From Xanthocytophaga agilis (GTDB lineage Bacteria > Bacteroidota > Bacteroidia > Cytophagales > 172606-1), in the NCBI RefSeq assembly GCF_030068605.1, contig NZ_JASJOU010000007.1, positions 310,001 through 374,000 of the forward strand: a stretch of DNA of 64,000 nt. Reading direction: 5' to 3'. The position numbers were made by a program, and so were the translations under genes. Every line of letters begins with the position of its first letter. The stretch's first letter is position 1. Positions 18,979-27,992 of this stretch are shown here, one piece after another. Under the pieces are notes generated by a model. That model was given only the letters and a program-made list of their open reading frames with translations, searched no databases and had not been told where the DNA came from.

Positions 18979-19147
18979 ACTATCAGGCTTCTGATAGATC
19001 TCTAATCTTTATATCTATCAGATTATTTTCTTCTCAAACCAAATTCCAACCAGAACTCCGATTATCTCTTGATAGTATCAGACTTCTGATGCTCTTTTTA
19101 TTTTAACAGAGATCTGATTATTCTCTTCCACTATCAGTCCGCTGATA
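18979..19147. repeat. Array of TATCAG-N4-CTGATA palindromes
   Basis: Three imperfect palindromes lie at 18981-18996, 19076-19091 and 19132-19147, with spacers GCTT, ACTT and TCCG. Extra half-sites occur at 19016-19021 and 19112-19119. The stretches starting at 18979 and 19074 align over about 55 bases, suggesting a diverged 95-bp tandem duplication. The array fills the 300-bp gap upstream of the CoA-transferase genes, so it may be an operator array or repeat element. Confidence 0.55.
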
Positions 19148-19270
19148 CTCTTGTATAGTCACCACATCCTTTATTTATATTTTATCTGAGTTTTTAAATA
19201 TTCTTTATTTAATTTCTCTTCGTACCAACAAAAATTCTATATTGTCAGTATCATTATTTTTCTTGTTGCT

Positions 19271-19966
19271 ATGATTAATAAAGTTGTTGCCAACGCAGAT
19301 GCTGCCATTGCCGATATTTTTGATGGCGCGATACTTATGCTTGGTGGATTTGGATTATGTGGTATTCCAGAGAACTGCATTGCTGCCCTGCTACAAAAAG
19401 GAGTCAAAAATCTGACGTGTATTTCCAACAATGCAGGTGTAGACGATTTCGGGATTGGACTGATGCTCAAACAAAAGCAGGTAAAAAAAATGATTTCGTC
19501 TTACGTTGGAGAAAATGCAGAGTTTGAACGTCAGTTGCTTTCCGGTGAACTCGAAGTAGAATTGCTCCCTCAAGGCACTTTAGCAGAGCGTATTCGAGCT
19601 GGCGGTGCAGGTATCCCTGCATTTTTTACTCCGGCTGGCGTAGGTACAGAAGTAGCACAAGGAAAAGAAACTAGGGAGTTTGATGGAAAATTATATCTGA
19701 TGGAACGCTGGCTACGCGCCGATTTTTCCATTGTAAAGGCATGGAAAGGAGATACGGCAGGCAATCTGATTTACAAAGGCACAGCGCGTAACTTTAACCC
19801 AATGATGGCAACAGCAGGCAAGATTACCATTGCAGAAGTAGAAGAACTAGTACCAGCGGGTCAACTGGACCCTAACCAGATACATACTCCAGGCATTTAT
19901 GTAAAGCGGATCTTTCAAGGCTCTGACTACGAAAAACGTATTGAACAACGCACTGTCCGCAACTAA
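19271..19966 (+). CDS. scoA: 3-oxoacid CoA-transferase subunit A
   Basis: This 231-residue protein is the alpha subunit of a family I CoA-transferase. Signature regions are [13 protein letters not shown] (about 23-35), [13 protein letters not shown] (52-64) and [20 protein letters not shown] (about 111-130). With subunit B it moves CoA between succinyl-CoA or acetyl-CoA and 3-oxoacids such as acetoacetate, in ketone-body or short-chain fatty-acid use. It starts at the ATG at 19271 and is followed after 27 bp by subunit B. The palindrome array lies just upstream. Confidence 0.92.
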   Translation: MINKVVANADAAIADIFDGAILMLGGFGLCGIPENCIAALLQKGVKNLTCISNNAGVDDFGIGLMLKQKQVKKMISSYVGENAEFERQLLSGELEVELLPQGTLAERIRAGGAGIPAFFTPAGVGTEVAQGKETREFDGKLYLMERWLRADFSIVKAWKGDTAGNLIYKGTARNFNPMMATAGKITIAEVEELVPAGQLDPNQIHTPGIYVKRIFQGSDYEKRIEQRTVRN

Positions 19967-19993
19967 TATCTCTTCTCAGAAACCAATTAGTGT

Positions 19994-20656
19994 ATGATTG
20001 ATAAAAATGGAATAGCCAAACGAATTGCACAAGAAGTTCGAAATGGTATGTATGTAAATTTGGGTATTGGTATTCCAACACTGGTAGCCAATTACATCCC
20101 TTCCTCTATTGACGTAGTATTACAATCCGAAAATGGGTTATTGGGAATGGGACCATTCCCTTATGAAAACGAGGTAGATCCAGACTTGATCAATGCAGGT
20201 AAGCAAACTGTTACTACACTCCCAGGCTCTGCGTTATTTGATTCGGCGGCCAGTTTTGCAATGATCCGGGGAGAACATATTGACCTTACCATACTTGGCG
20301 CTATGGAAGTTTCAGAAAATGGAGATATTGCCAACTGGAAAATTCCTGGTAAGATGGTTAAAGGTATGGGTGGAGCAATGGACCTTGTTGCCTCCGCACA
20401 AAACATTATTGTAGCCATGCAGCATATCAATAAAGCAGGAGAGTCCAAACTATTGCCTCAATGTACTCTTCCTATTACAGGACTACGTTGTGTCAAAAAA
20501 ATTGTAACAGAACTAGCCGTACTGGATATATTATCAGAAGGTGGATTTAAACTTCTGGAACGTGCTCCTGGTATATCTGTCGATGAAATTCGAAACGCCA
20601 CTGCCGGAAAGTTAATCATAGAAGGAGAAATTCCTGAAATGGAAATAAACTTGTAG
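19994..20656 (+). CDS. scoB: 3-oxoacid CoA-transferase subunit B
   Basis: The 220-residue beta subunit contains the catalytic Glu in [14 protein letters not shown] (about residues 45-58), which matches the family I SENG active site where the acyl-Glu-CoA intermediate forms. GMGGAMDLV (about 125-133) is also typical. It is 27 bp downstream of subunit A and almost surely co-transcribed and co-assembled with it. Succinyl-CoA:acetoacetate is the most probable pairing, but the sequence alone does not separate this from acetate:acetoacetate transferases. Confidence 0.93.
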   Translation: MIDKNGIAKRIAQEVRNGMYVNLGIGIPTLVANYIPSSIDVVLQSENGLLGMGPFPYENEVDPDLINAGKQTVTTLPGSALFDSAASFAMIRGEHIDLTILGAMEVSENGDIANWKIPGKMVKGMGGAMDLVASAQNIIVAMQHINKAGESKLLPQCTLPITGLRCVKKIVTELAVLDILSEGGFKLLERAPGISVDEIRNATAGKLIIEGEIPEMEINL

Positions 20657-20788
20657 ATAGTCAGGAATCAACACATTTCTCTGCTATTTCTGCAATAATC
20701 TTTTGCTGAAAGGATTTTATGCCTATTCATCTATACATTACTTTACAAAAAACAGTATCTTGCGGGTCGCATTCAATGTAATCCACTC

Positions 20789-21754
20789 ATGTTTTTTGAT
20801 AAGGTAAAAAATAAGCAATCAGGTATTTTGCTTTATGGGATCACTCCTCCCAAAGCACAAAACACTTCAGAAAAGACACTGGAGATTTCACAAAAACGAA
20901 TTGCAAATGTACAAAGCCTGCCTATCGATGGTATGGTCATCTATGATTTGCAGGATGAGTCGAATCGTAATTCACAGGAACGTCCTTTTCCGTTTTTACC
21001 AACTATTGATGCTTATAATTATACAACCTCTTATCTGCATGAACTTGCTATTCCAAAAATAATTTATCGGTCTGTGGGCAAACTCTCAGGAGGAGAATTA
21101 TCAACCTGGATACAAGATATTCAGCAACAACCTTGTGCTATTGTTTTTGTAGGGGCTCCATCCAGAGATCAGGTAACTCAACTTAGACTGTCAGAAGCTT
21201 ATGATATATGGAATACACACAATCAGAATGCTCTGTTAGGAGGGGTTACCATCTCTGAACGACATCAGAGTGGTCGAAATGAACATTTGAAAATTGTTCA
21301 GAAGATGGAAGCAGGTTGTTCATTCTTTATTTCTCAGTGTGTATACAATGTAGAGTACACAAAAAATGTATTATCTGACTTGTATTTTTATTGTCAGTCC
21401 CATCAACGTCCACTACCTACCATTATTTTTACATTAACCACATGCGGTTCATTAAAAACAATTGATTTTATGGAATGGTTAGGCATTCACATGCCTATCT
21501 GGTTAAAAAACGAATTAGCTAACTGCCAGGATATTCTTCAACGTTCAGTAGAATTATCGTTACATATCGCCAACGAGCTGGTAGCATTCTGCAAGTACAA
21601 AGGTATTCCTTTCGGATTTAATATTGAAAGTGTTTCTATACGTAAAGACGAAATTGAAGCTTCCTTATATCTGGTAAAAGAAGTAGACAAAATATTGACA
21701 ACCAGCGGAGCCAGAATATCAACAAACTCTCTGGTTACAGATACAAGAGCATAA
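20789..21754 (+). CDS. MetF-like (methylenetetrahydrofolate reductase-type) protein
   Basis: The 321-residue product looks like an FAD-linked TIM-barrel protein of the methylenetetrahydrofolate reductase superfamily. Visible pieces are LLYGITPPKA near the N-terminus, FVGAPSRDQ (120-128), LLGGVTISERH and QKMEAGCSFFISQCVYNV. It differs from classical MetF: the LRGD-type flavin-binding motif is replaced by VGAPSRD and the C-terminal part is divergent. It may be a non-canonical folate or C1 enzyme rather than the main MetF. It is followed by a strong bidirectional terminator. Confidence 0.65.
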   Translation: MFFDKVKNKQSGILLYGITPPKAQNTSEKTLEISQKRIANVQSLPIDGMVIYDLQDESNRNSQERPFPFLPTIDAYNYTTSYLHELAIPKIIYRSVGKLSGGELSTWIQDIQQQPCAIVFVGAPSRDQVTQLRLSEAYDIWNTHNQNALLGGVTISERHQSGRNEHLKIVQKMEAGCSFFISQCVYNVEYTKNVLSDLYFYCQSHQRPLPTIIFTLTTCGSLKTIDFMEWLGIHMPIWLKNELANCQDILQRSVELSLHIANELVAFCKYKGIPFGFNIESVSIRKDEIEASLYLVKEVDKILTTSGARISTNSLVTDTRA

Positions 21755-21779
21755 AAAAAGGGCAAAATGCCCTTTTTTT
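21753..21779. terminator. Bidirectional intrinsic terminator
   Basis: A 12-bp stem (21753-21764 with 21768-21779) with a 3-base loop has an A-tract on one side and a T-tract on the other, so it works for both strands. It separates the MetF-like gene (plus) from the DUF2167 gene (minus) and overlaps both stop codons. Confidence 0.9.
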
Positions 21780-22710
21780 ATGCCTCACTGGTTGGAGTTT
21801 CGTCTGTTGCAGTCGCTAACTCTGTATCATCTTTCCTTCGACCTGTAAGCCATTTCCACAAAGCAGATACCCCACCAATAACTGCTACTGCAATTATTTT
21901 AAAAAACTTACCAACAAATGCTAGTATACCTACCTTTGCCAAAACTTTTCCTGCCACCAATCCACCTACAGTATAAGCAGCTACTTCGTCAACATCCGGG
22001 TTAAAGTCAGAGTACTTATACCCATCTGAAAACTGGACAATGTTCAACACTTTGTCTATATTCTTATTGATGACAGGCAATTCCTGCATAGAACCAATCG
22101 CATTTAACACCAATACCCCTTTACGTCCCAAAACACGGACATTATAATTCAGTGTATTCACTTCCTCATCACCAAACTTGATCTCCTTAGCCCAATGCAG
22201 GATTTTCCGATCTTCATCATAAAAAGGTTTGTTGGCCCAGCCTACAAGTTTAATCGGCTCGTATCCCTGTGCTACTCGCTCTTTGCTTGCTTCAACAATA
22301 TCATTCTGCATTTCTTCTAACAATTCTTCATAATCAATATCATCGGCATCATCATCCTTAACATAGCCCATTTCATCATATTGAATATTGAATGCCCATG
22401 CTTTGTCACCCAGTACACCTTGGTTTTCAGGCACAATTAATCCTAAGGTAGATTGTTTGGGATTACCCCACAAGTCAGTCAGTACATACTCGGCCTGCTT
22501 GGGGTCCAGGTATTTAAAACCTGTTGGAATAGTTACCTCTCCAATTCCCCCTTCCAGTTTTATTGTACCATGCTGATATTTTAGTGAATTCTCAATAGAG
22601 TCAATCTTAGCCTGATATATGGCAGTAGAGTCAACATCTGTAGCCTGACTTACCAGGGAAATAAAAAACAATAAAACTCCTCCTACTAAAGCGTAATAGT
22701 TTTTCCTCAT
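21778..22710 (-). CDS. DUF2167 membrane-anchored protein
   Basis: The ATG at 22710 (310 residues, MRKNYYALVGGVLLFFISLVSQA) places a signal peptide at the N-terminus; an in-frame start at 22746 would bury it. The body matches DUF2167, with GTIKLEGGIGEVTIPTGFKY, then LGLIVPE, then a long conserved region including KPFYDEDRKILHWAKE. One or two hydrophobic helices lie near the C-terminus (about 250-285), followed by a polar tail. The function of the family is unknown. Confidence 0.85.
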   Translation of the reverse strand: MRKNYYALVGGVLLFFISLVSQATDVDSTAIYQAKIDSIENSLKYQHGTIKLEGGIGEVTIPTGFKYLDPKQAEYVLTDLWGNPKQSTLGLIVPENQGVLGDKAWAFNIQYDEMGYVKDDDADDIDYEELLEEMQNDIVEASKERVAQGYEPIKLVGWANKPFYDEDRKILHWAKEIKFGDEEVNTLNYNVRVLGRKGVLVLNAIGSMQELPVINKNIDKVLNIVQFSDGYKYSDFNPDVDEVAAYTVGGLVAGKVLAKVGILAFVGKFFKIIAVAVIGGVSALWKWLTGRRKDDTELATATDETPTSEA

Positions 22711-22803
22711 GAAAATATAAATTTTAAAAGACAGTGATAACTTCACATTTATTCAGAAAAACGACAGGAAGTAAACAGTCATGATCATTTAAAATATTTA
22801 GAC

Positions 22804-22811
22804 TATTTTTG
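22804..22811 (+). promoter_or_regulatory. Candidate -7 box upstream of gldC
   Basis: TATTTTTG followed by TG matches TAnnTTTG. No good TTTG is present at -33. The leader to the GTG at 22881 would be about 60 nt. Confidence 0.35.
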
Positions 22812-22880
22812 TGGTTTAGCTGGTCAAATGAACCTGAGCGATTTGAATAGCGTTTAGACAAAAACCTTAACCTTATACCT

Positions 22881-23225
22881 GTGAAAAAATCAGAAATACA
22901 TTTTGATGTAGTATTAGACAATGACAGTGTTCCGGAAAAAATTCATTGGCATGCTACTGATAACCCTAATGAAGGTATTGACGAAACCAGAGCAGTTTCT
23001 ATTGCAATATGGGATATGTATCACAAAGGTACAATGAAAGTAGACCTTTGGACAAAGGAGATGCCTGTCCAGGATATGAAACAATTCTGTATTGATATTA
23101 TTGGGACACTGAGCGATACAATGCTAAGAGCTACCGGAGATGAGAAAATGTCGGATGCTATGAATGATTTGTGTCATTATTTAACAGAACTATTGAAGAA
23201 AGAAGCAGAAGAACAAGGACAATAA
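22881..23225 (+). CDS. gldC: Gliding motility protein GldC
   Basis: This 114-residue cytoplasmic protein starts with a GTG at 22881. The sequence KKSEIHFDVVLDNDSVPEKI, IHWHATDNP and the segment ISIAIWD-like VSIAIWDMYHKGTMKVDLW match GldC of gliding Bacteroidota. In Flavobacterium johnsoniae GldC supports gliding together with GldB; no gldB is adjacent here. The gene is monocistronic, followed by a terminator at 23229-23260. It is a good marker that the organism can glide. Confidence 0.9.
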   Translation: MKKSEIHFDVVLDNDSVPEKIHWHATDNPNEGIDETRAVSIAIWDMYHKGTMKVDLWTKEMPVQDMKQFCIDIIGTLSDTMLRATGDEKMSDAMNDLCHYLTELLKKEAEEQGQ

Positions 23226-23228
23226 AAA

Positions 23229-23260
23229 AACTGCCTGGCATAAGTAATTGCCAGGCAGTT
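23229..23260. terminator. Bidirectional intrinsic terminator (gldC / terC)
   Basis: A perfect 12-bp stem (23229-23240 with 23249-23260) has an 8-base loop. A-rich and T-rich flanks allow use by both gldC and the convergent TerC gene. Confidence 0.88.
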
Positions 23261-23277
23261 TTCCTTTAATCTATCTA

Positions 23278-24396
23278 TTAATAATTTTCCATCCAGGATT
23301 CGTCTTTTGTTTCTGGAGAATTTTGTGGAGGTTCTGGCTTGTCTGTGATTTCCTCTTTTTTCTGAGGAAACAACAAAGATGCGCCAATACTAATTACCAG
23401 AATAGCTAAAATAATGTAGAGTGAATATTGCGTCTTAAATCCAATCTCCTCCAGATAGTGATGTGCCAGCATCTTGCCTCCTATATACAACATCAGAAAC
23501 GATAACCCTACCTTCAGGTAATGGAACAGGTGCATGATATTGGTCAGAAAGAAAAACATAGACCGCAGACCCATAATAGCAAAGATATTGGAGAAATAAA
23601 CAATATAGGGGTCTTTGGTAATAGAAAAGACAGCAGGTACGGAGTCTACAGCAAAAATCAGGTCTGTAAACTCGATTATGAGTACAACCAAAAATAATGG
23701 AGTAAGCATTAGCTTATGGTCTTTTCTTACAAAAAAGTGATTTCCAACAAAACCTGGTGTTACAGAGAAGTATTTGGAAGCAAATTTTACGACCGGATGA
23801 TTATGTGGTTCTATCTGTTCATCTTCATTACGATTGATAAACATCCGTATTCCGGTAAATACCAGAAAGCCTCCAAACACATATAAAACCCAGTCTGCCT
23901 TCTGAATCAAGCTGCTTCCTAAAAAGATAAAGGTGAAGCGCATCACAATAGCTCCTAAGATCCCCCAGAAAAGCACTTTCTTATAGTAAATCTCCTTTAC
24001 ATTAAAAGAACTAAATATCAGCAACATGACAAAAATATTGTCCACAGACAATGCATACTCCATCAAATATCCAGTGATAAACTCAAGAGACATATTATCC
24101 ATGTACAGCCGCTTATTCAGTTCAAAGTCTGTAGTAGAAAACTTTACATGTTCTGAATACTTTTCTTTTATAGAAACAAGTTTGGCATTGGTATCTATGT
24201 CATGGATCAGATAGCCATAATTATTCAGAAATACATAAAAAGCCAGTGCAAACATTACCCACACAGCACTCCAGGCACCAGCTTCCTTAAAACTGACGAT
24301 ATGACTTTTCCTGCTGAAAACGCCCAGATCCAACAAAAGCATCCCAATAATGAATGCATTAAAAAGTAAAAAGAAGATAGCTTCGTTTGAAATCAT
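23278..24396 (-). CDS. TerC/Alx family integral membrane protein
   Basis: The 372-residue protein has eight or nine membrane helices. Family signatures are YALSVDNIFVMLLIF (about 115-129) and EFTDLIFAVDSVPAVFSIT (about 240-258), both with acidic residues inside the membrane. TerC/Alx proteins are linked to metal-ion export, particularly manganese, and to protein metalation at the membrane; tellurite resistance is the historical name only. There are no ter-operon partners nearby, so the Alx-like manganese role is more likely. Confidence 0.88.
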   Translation of the reverse strand: MISNEAIFFLLFNAFIIGMLLLDLGVFSRKSHIVSFKEAGAWSAVWVMFALAFYVFLNNYGYLIHDIDTNAKLVSIKEKYSEHVKFSTTDFELNKRLYMDNMSLEFITGYLMEYALSVDNIFVMLLIFSSFNVKEIYYKKVLFWGILGAIVMRFTFIFLGSSLIQKADWVLYVFGGFLVFTGIRMFINRNEDEQIEPHNHPVVKFASKYFSVTPGFVGNHFFVRKDHKLMLTPLFLVVLIIEFTDLIFAVDSVPAVFSITKDPYIVYFSNIFAIMGLRSMFFFLTNIMHLFHYLKVGLSFLMLYIGGKMLAHHYLEEIGFKTQYSLYIILAILVISIGASLLFPQKKEEITDKPEPPQNSPETKDESWMENY

Positions 24397-24542
24397 GCAG
24401 AAAAAATAGTTGTCGGATTAGTAAAAATAGTAAAAACTGCACTGCGATAGGTTTCTTATAATCATTTTTAGCCGAAATCTACCTCATATCCAATAAAATC
24501 CCAATCAATACATAAAATAAAAACACATGCCTGCTCAAACTA

Positions 24543-24573
24543 TTGGCGAACAAGATTGTATTCTCTAATTTTG
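24543..24573 (+). promoter_or_regulatory. Promoter abutting the glycosyltransferase start codon
   Basis: TTG at 24543-24545 and TAATTTTG at 24566-24573 are 20 bases apart and fit the Bacteroidota consensus. The ATG is at 24579, so transcription would begin at or within a few bases of the start codon. Confidence 0.6.
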
Positions 24574-24578
24574 CAGCC

Positions 24579-25319
24579 ATGTATAATAATAAAAAAGTAG
24601 TTATTGTATTACCGGCTTATAATGCCGCTCTTACATTAGAACAAACTTATCGCGAAATACCGTTTGATATTGTGGATGAAGTTGTATTGGTAGACGATGC
24701 TAGTCCCGACAATACTTTAGAAGTTGGAAAAAAGCTGGGAATTAAAACCATAATCCGACATGAACAAAATAAAGGATATGGTGGCAATCAGAAAACCTGC
24801 TATGCTACTGCTTTAAGTCTCAATGCAGATATAGTAGTAATGTTGCATCCAGACTATCAGTATACTCCCAAGCTAATTACAGCTATGGTATCCATTATTG
24901 GGAACGAATTATATCCGGTAGTGTTTGGATCCCGTATTTTGGGTAAGGGAGCTCTTAAAGGAGGTATGCCTATGTATAAATACATAGCAAACCGTTTTCT
25001 GACTCTTTCTCAAAATATCTTAATGAATCAGAAGCTATCTGAGTATCATACAGGATACCGAGCATTCTCTGGCGAAGTCTTACGGAGTATTGATTTAACC
25101 CCTAACTCTGATGACTTCATTTTTGATAATGAAATGATAGCACAGATTTTTTACAAAGGTTATGAGATTGGAGAAGTTACCTGTCCCACCAAATACTTTG
25201 AAGAAGCTTCGTCCATAAACTTTTCACGCAGTGTTACTTATGGATTGGGTGTACTTAAAGTTTCCCTGTTTTATTTCCTGACTAAGATAGGTTTGATGAA
25301 ATGGAAACTGCTGAAATAA
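24579..25319 (+). CDS. Family 2 glycosyltransferase (dolichyl-phosphate-mannose-synthase-like)
   Basis: I use the ATG at 24579 (246 residues, MYNNKKVVIVLPAYNAA); a TTG at 24543 in the same frame lies inside the promoter. The GT-A fold shows VVIVLPAYNAALTL, the VDDASPDNT nucleotide-binding segment and MLHPDYQYTPKL in place of the usual DxD. The HTGYRAFSGEVL motif and a short C-terminal hydrophobic stretch fit polyprenyl-phosphate glycosyltransferases. The donor and acceptor are unknown. It ends at a hairpin shared with the convergent EndoIII-like gene. Confidence 0.85.
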   Translation: MYNNKKVVIVLPAYNAALTLEQTYREIPFDIVDEVVLVDDASPDNTLEVGKKLGIKTIIRHEQNKGYGGNQKTCYATALSLNADIVVMLHPDYQYTPKLITAMVSIIGNELYPVVFGSRILGKGALKGGMPMYKYIANRFLTLSQNILMNQKLSEYHTGYRAFSGEVLRSIDLTPNSDDFIFDNEMIAQIFYKGYEIGEVTCPTKYFEEASSINFSRSVTYGLGVLKVSLFYFLTKIGLMKWKLLK

Positions 25320-25328
25320 TAGTTGTAC

Positions 25329-25365
25329 CAGTGGCAGACAAATGGCTTATCTTTACCTGCCACTG
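25329..25365. terminator. Hairpin between convergent genes
   Basis: CAGTGGCAG (25329-25337) pairs with CTGCCACTG (25357-25365). T-tracts are poor, so termination is only possible. Its position between two convergent stop codons fits a shared terminator. Confidence 0.4.
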
Positions 25366-25370
25366 ATCTA

Positions 25371-26117
25371 TTAATTATCAGCGGGTATGTTTTCTGATTT
25401 GTTAGTAGCTCTATGCTCCTGATACCAGTTGCAAATATTGGGCAACGGACATTGGCTACACTTAGGCTCGGCCCATTTGCAAACACGCTGTCCATGCCAA
25501 TAGAAGTGTTTGTGAAAATTAAATAATACCTTGGGGTCTTTCGGTAACAAAGACAGCAATAGAGCATGGGCTTTATCAGGAGTGATCTTTGGACCAATTA
25601 CACCTAACCGTTGTGTAACACGGTGTACATGGGTGTCTACAGGCAATACAGGTTTATGAAAGTTAAACAGCAATACCAGAGCAGCTGTTTTTAATCCTAC
25701 TCCTGGCAATGAGTACAACCACTCAAGCCCTTCTTCCAATGACATATCTTTCAAAAAACCGATATTGGCTTCTCCCCTCTCATTAAAGATCTGTGTCAGG
25801 ATCTTTTGTATATAAGCCGCCTTTGGTTCAGGAAACTGTGCTGGTGAAAGTGCTTTCACCAACTCTTCATAAGGAGCATCCCTAATCCCTTCCCAGGTCC
25901 CAAACTTTTCAAACATCCGCCAGTAAGCTTCTTCTTCATTGGCATGAGTGGTTCTATGAGATAATACTGTCGAGATTAATTCTCGCATAGGCTCTCTCCT
26001 ACTAATTAATTCCTGTTCACCATATAATGTTTGTAAGCGTAAATGAGCTTCCCATAGTTTCTGCTCCAATGTCATAGGGTCTGTAAGCAGATTATCTCTA
26101 TTTTCAATCCTTGTCAT
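25371..26117 (-). CDS. nth: Endonuclease III-like DNA glycosylase
   Basis: The 248-residue protein has the helix-hairpin-helix LPGVGLKTA with catalytic Lys143 and the catalytic Asp161 in PVDTHVHRV, 18 residues apart as in EndoIII. A [4Fe-4S] cluster site is complete: C213-x6-C220-x2-C223-x5-C229. The reaction is removal of oxidised pyrimidines plus AP-lyase strand cleavage. The usual helix with LSAQ/QTTD reads VLSHRTTHAN here, and the protein is longer than E. coli Nth (211 residues), so substrate range may differ; it may be a paralogue rather than the main Nth. Confidence 0.85.
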   Translation of the reverse strand: MTRIENRDNLLTDPMTLEQKLWEAHLRLQTLYGEQELISRREPMRELISTVLSHRTTHANEEEAYWRMFEKFGTWEGIRDAPYEELVKALSPAQFPEPKAAYIQKILTQIFNERGEANIGFLKDMSLEEGLEWLYSLPGVGLKTAALVLLFNFHKPVLPVDTHVHRVTQRLGVIGPKITPDKAHALLLSLLPKDPKVLFNFHKHFYWHGQRVCKWAEPKCSQCPLPNICNWYQEHRATNKSENIPADN

Positions 26118-26184
26118 AGCTGTCCTTTTGTAATAAGCAGATAAAAAATCATTCCTGTATCAATACATAATTCTAATAACAAAA

Positions 26185-26209
26185 AAGCCTTCCTAATAAA
26201 GGAAGGCTT
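26185..26209 (-). terminator. Terminator of the ArnT-like gene
   Basis: A 9-bp stem (26185-26193 with 26201-26209) with a 7-base loop is followed on the minus strand by TTTT. It lies about 30 bp past the stop codon of the minus-strand gene at 26237. Confidence 0.8.
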
Positions 26210-26236
26210 CCAGGATGACATTTATGAAATGGTATT

Positions 26237-27907
26237 TTACTTCTTCTTTTCGCGTTTATAAAACAGAAATCCGTTTTCCTCTCCTATTTTCTTCAATGTA
26301 TGTATTGTATCTGTTTCTGCTTCGGAAGTGATTTTGGCTACTACATAAACATCTTTATCGATATCCCCATAATATAACCAATCCATATCATGACGTTTGG
26401 GATTGGCATGGTTTGGTTCTCTAGGATAAAAATATCGGCCATAACTCCGGAATTTATGTGTTACGACATACGCATCTTTTCCCTGTTGTGCTTCATAAAA
26501 GCGCATAGCAGCATCCTGAGAGATCCCTTCGATACGACCAATATATGCTATAAGAGTTGCCAATACGAATACTGCTGTACCAGCAAAGAAGGCAATAGCC
26601 CCTTTCATAGTTTCTTCAGGCTGGTTCCGGTTCAGAAAACGAATACCTGTTACAATAGCAATAAGAAGTATTATACCAGGAATGATGCACCACAATGACC
26701 AATTGATATTGGCATCTAGGTTAGCTAAGGCAAAAGGATCTTTTTCGACAAAAGGTCTTACTAAATCAATACGCCGTCCTAAAAATGGTAGAGCGATGGT
26801 TGCAATACAATACAACGACCCTACTGCAATTAATCCAAAACGCATCCATCCATTAAAACGAATTTTACCTTCCCACATCTGGTAAATAGTTAGTGCAGTC
26901 AGGTAAGTCATCGGAAAGTAGCACATGGACGAATAGTGCACGATCTTGGATTTCACTATTGTAAATAGAATCAGTACTACCCAGAACAGAATAATCATCC
27001 AACGTTTAAAATCACGCTGATAGTTAAATTGCTGTGGGGTATTACGGAAAGCTCTAAGAGCAAAGATAGAAGCAGGGAAACAGCCTACCAGTAATACAGC
27101 AAAATGATAACCAGGAAATCCTGCATGTCCGGCGTCAGGGGTACTAAAAAGCCGGTAGTTATATTTCATGAATTCATTAATGAACCAGGGTCCATGTTGC
27201 CATGTCTCTAATCCATACCATGCCAGAGTCATGACACAGGTCATAAAACTAAACAACAGAAAATGCCAGGCATTAATGAAAAAGTAGAACCGATTCACAA
27301 GCCAGTACACAAATAAGGTAAGGCAAACAATCAGGTATGCAACGGGGCCTTTTGTAATCACTCCTACTCCAAGCAAAAAACCTCCGAATAACAGATAGCT
27401 GTATTTATTTCGGAATAGTAAAATGCCAACAAACTGGTCTTTTTTCCAGTAAAAAAGGATAATACCGAGTAAACCCAAAAATATAAACAAATTGAACCAG
27501 GGGTCTATAATACCTGATTTGAAATAGAGATGCGGCAATACTGACCCAATATATGCTCCCGCCCACAACAATCCGAAACGCACATCATATAGTTTAGCTC
27601 CAACTCTGAATAGCAATACCAGGGTTATCATACCACAAATGGCATTAGGAAACCGGGCCGCATACTCTCCAATACCAAAAAGGTGCATAGCAGCCGATTG
27701 TAGCCAGAAGAAAAAAGGAGGCTTTTCCCAGAATGGTAAAAAATCTACGTGTACCCGTAAATAATCATTTAATACAATCATCTCACGGGATATTTCAGCA
27801 AAGTTGATCTCATCCCAGTCAAACAGACGGACTCCACCCAAGAATGGAAGAAAGAACAATCCTGCCACCAGCGCGATCAGGACTGAATACAAAAGTTGTT
27901 TATTCAA
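26237..27907 (-). CDS. ArnT/PMT-like lipid-linked sugar transferase
   Basis: This 556-residue protein has about 12 membrane helices. The first periplasmic loop, RLFDWDEINFAEISREM (about 27-43), carries the acidic residues typical of GT-C glycosyltransferases such as ArnT (family GT83), and FWEKPPFFFWLQ follows. These enzymes move a sugar from an undecaprenyl-phosphate carrier to a lipid or protein in the envelope. The acceptor, for example lipid A, cannot be read from sequence. A C-terminal soluble region (about 460-556) is present. Confidence 0.85.
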   Translation of the reverse strand: MNKQLLYSVLIALVAGLFFLPFLGGVRLFDWDEINFAEISREMIVLNDYLRVHVDFLPFWEKPPFFFWLQSAAMHLFGIGEYAARFPNAICGMITLVLLFRVGAKLYDVRFGLLWAGAYIGSVLPHLYFKSGIIDPWFNLFIFLGLLGIILFYWKKDQFVGILLFRNKYSYLLFGGFLLGVGVITKGPVAYLIVCLTLFVYWLVNRFYFFINAWHFLLFSFMTCVMTLAWYGLETWQHGPWFINEFMKYNYRLFSTPDAGHAGFPGYHFAVLLVGCFPASIFALRAFRNTPQQFNYQRDFKRWMIILFWVVLILFTIVKSKIVHYSSMCYFPMTYLTALTIYQMWEGKIRFNGWMRFGLIAVGSLYCIATIALPFLGRRIDLVRPFVEKDPFALANLDANINWSLWCIIPGIILLIAIVTGIRFLNRNQPEETMKGAIAFFAGTAVFVLATLIAYIGRIEGISQDAAMRFYEAQQGKDAYVVTHKFRSYGRYFYPREPNHANPKRHDMDWLYYGDIDKDVYVVAKITSEAETDTIHTLKKIGEENGFLFYKREKKK

Positions 27908-27939
27908 GTGATGTAAGAGGTTAGCAGTTAAAATAATTA

Positions 27940-27978
27940 GGGTGTTATAAAAGGTATATTCACCCTTCTATAACACCC
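27940..27978 (-). terminator. Terminator of the 2OG oxygenase gene
   Basis: A 10-bp stem (27940-27949 with 27969-27978) has a 19-base loop that includes further complementary AAGG/CCTT. On the minus strand it is followed by TAATTATTTT. It lies 15 bp beyond the stop codon. Confidence 0.7.
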
Positions 27979-27992
27979 CAATTGGTATTCAG

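Noticed and set aside
18979-19147. CRISPR array
   Set aside because: Repeats are only about 16 bp, spacing is irregular (95 and 56 bp), copies diverge and there are no cas genes.
24543-24578. TTG at 24543 as the start of the glycosyltransferase
   Set aside because: It lies inside the -33/-7 promoter, and the conserved domain starts cleanly after the ATG at 24579.
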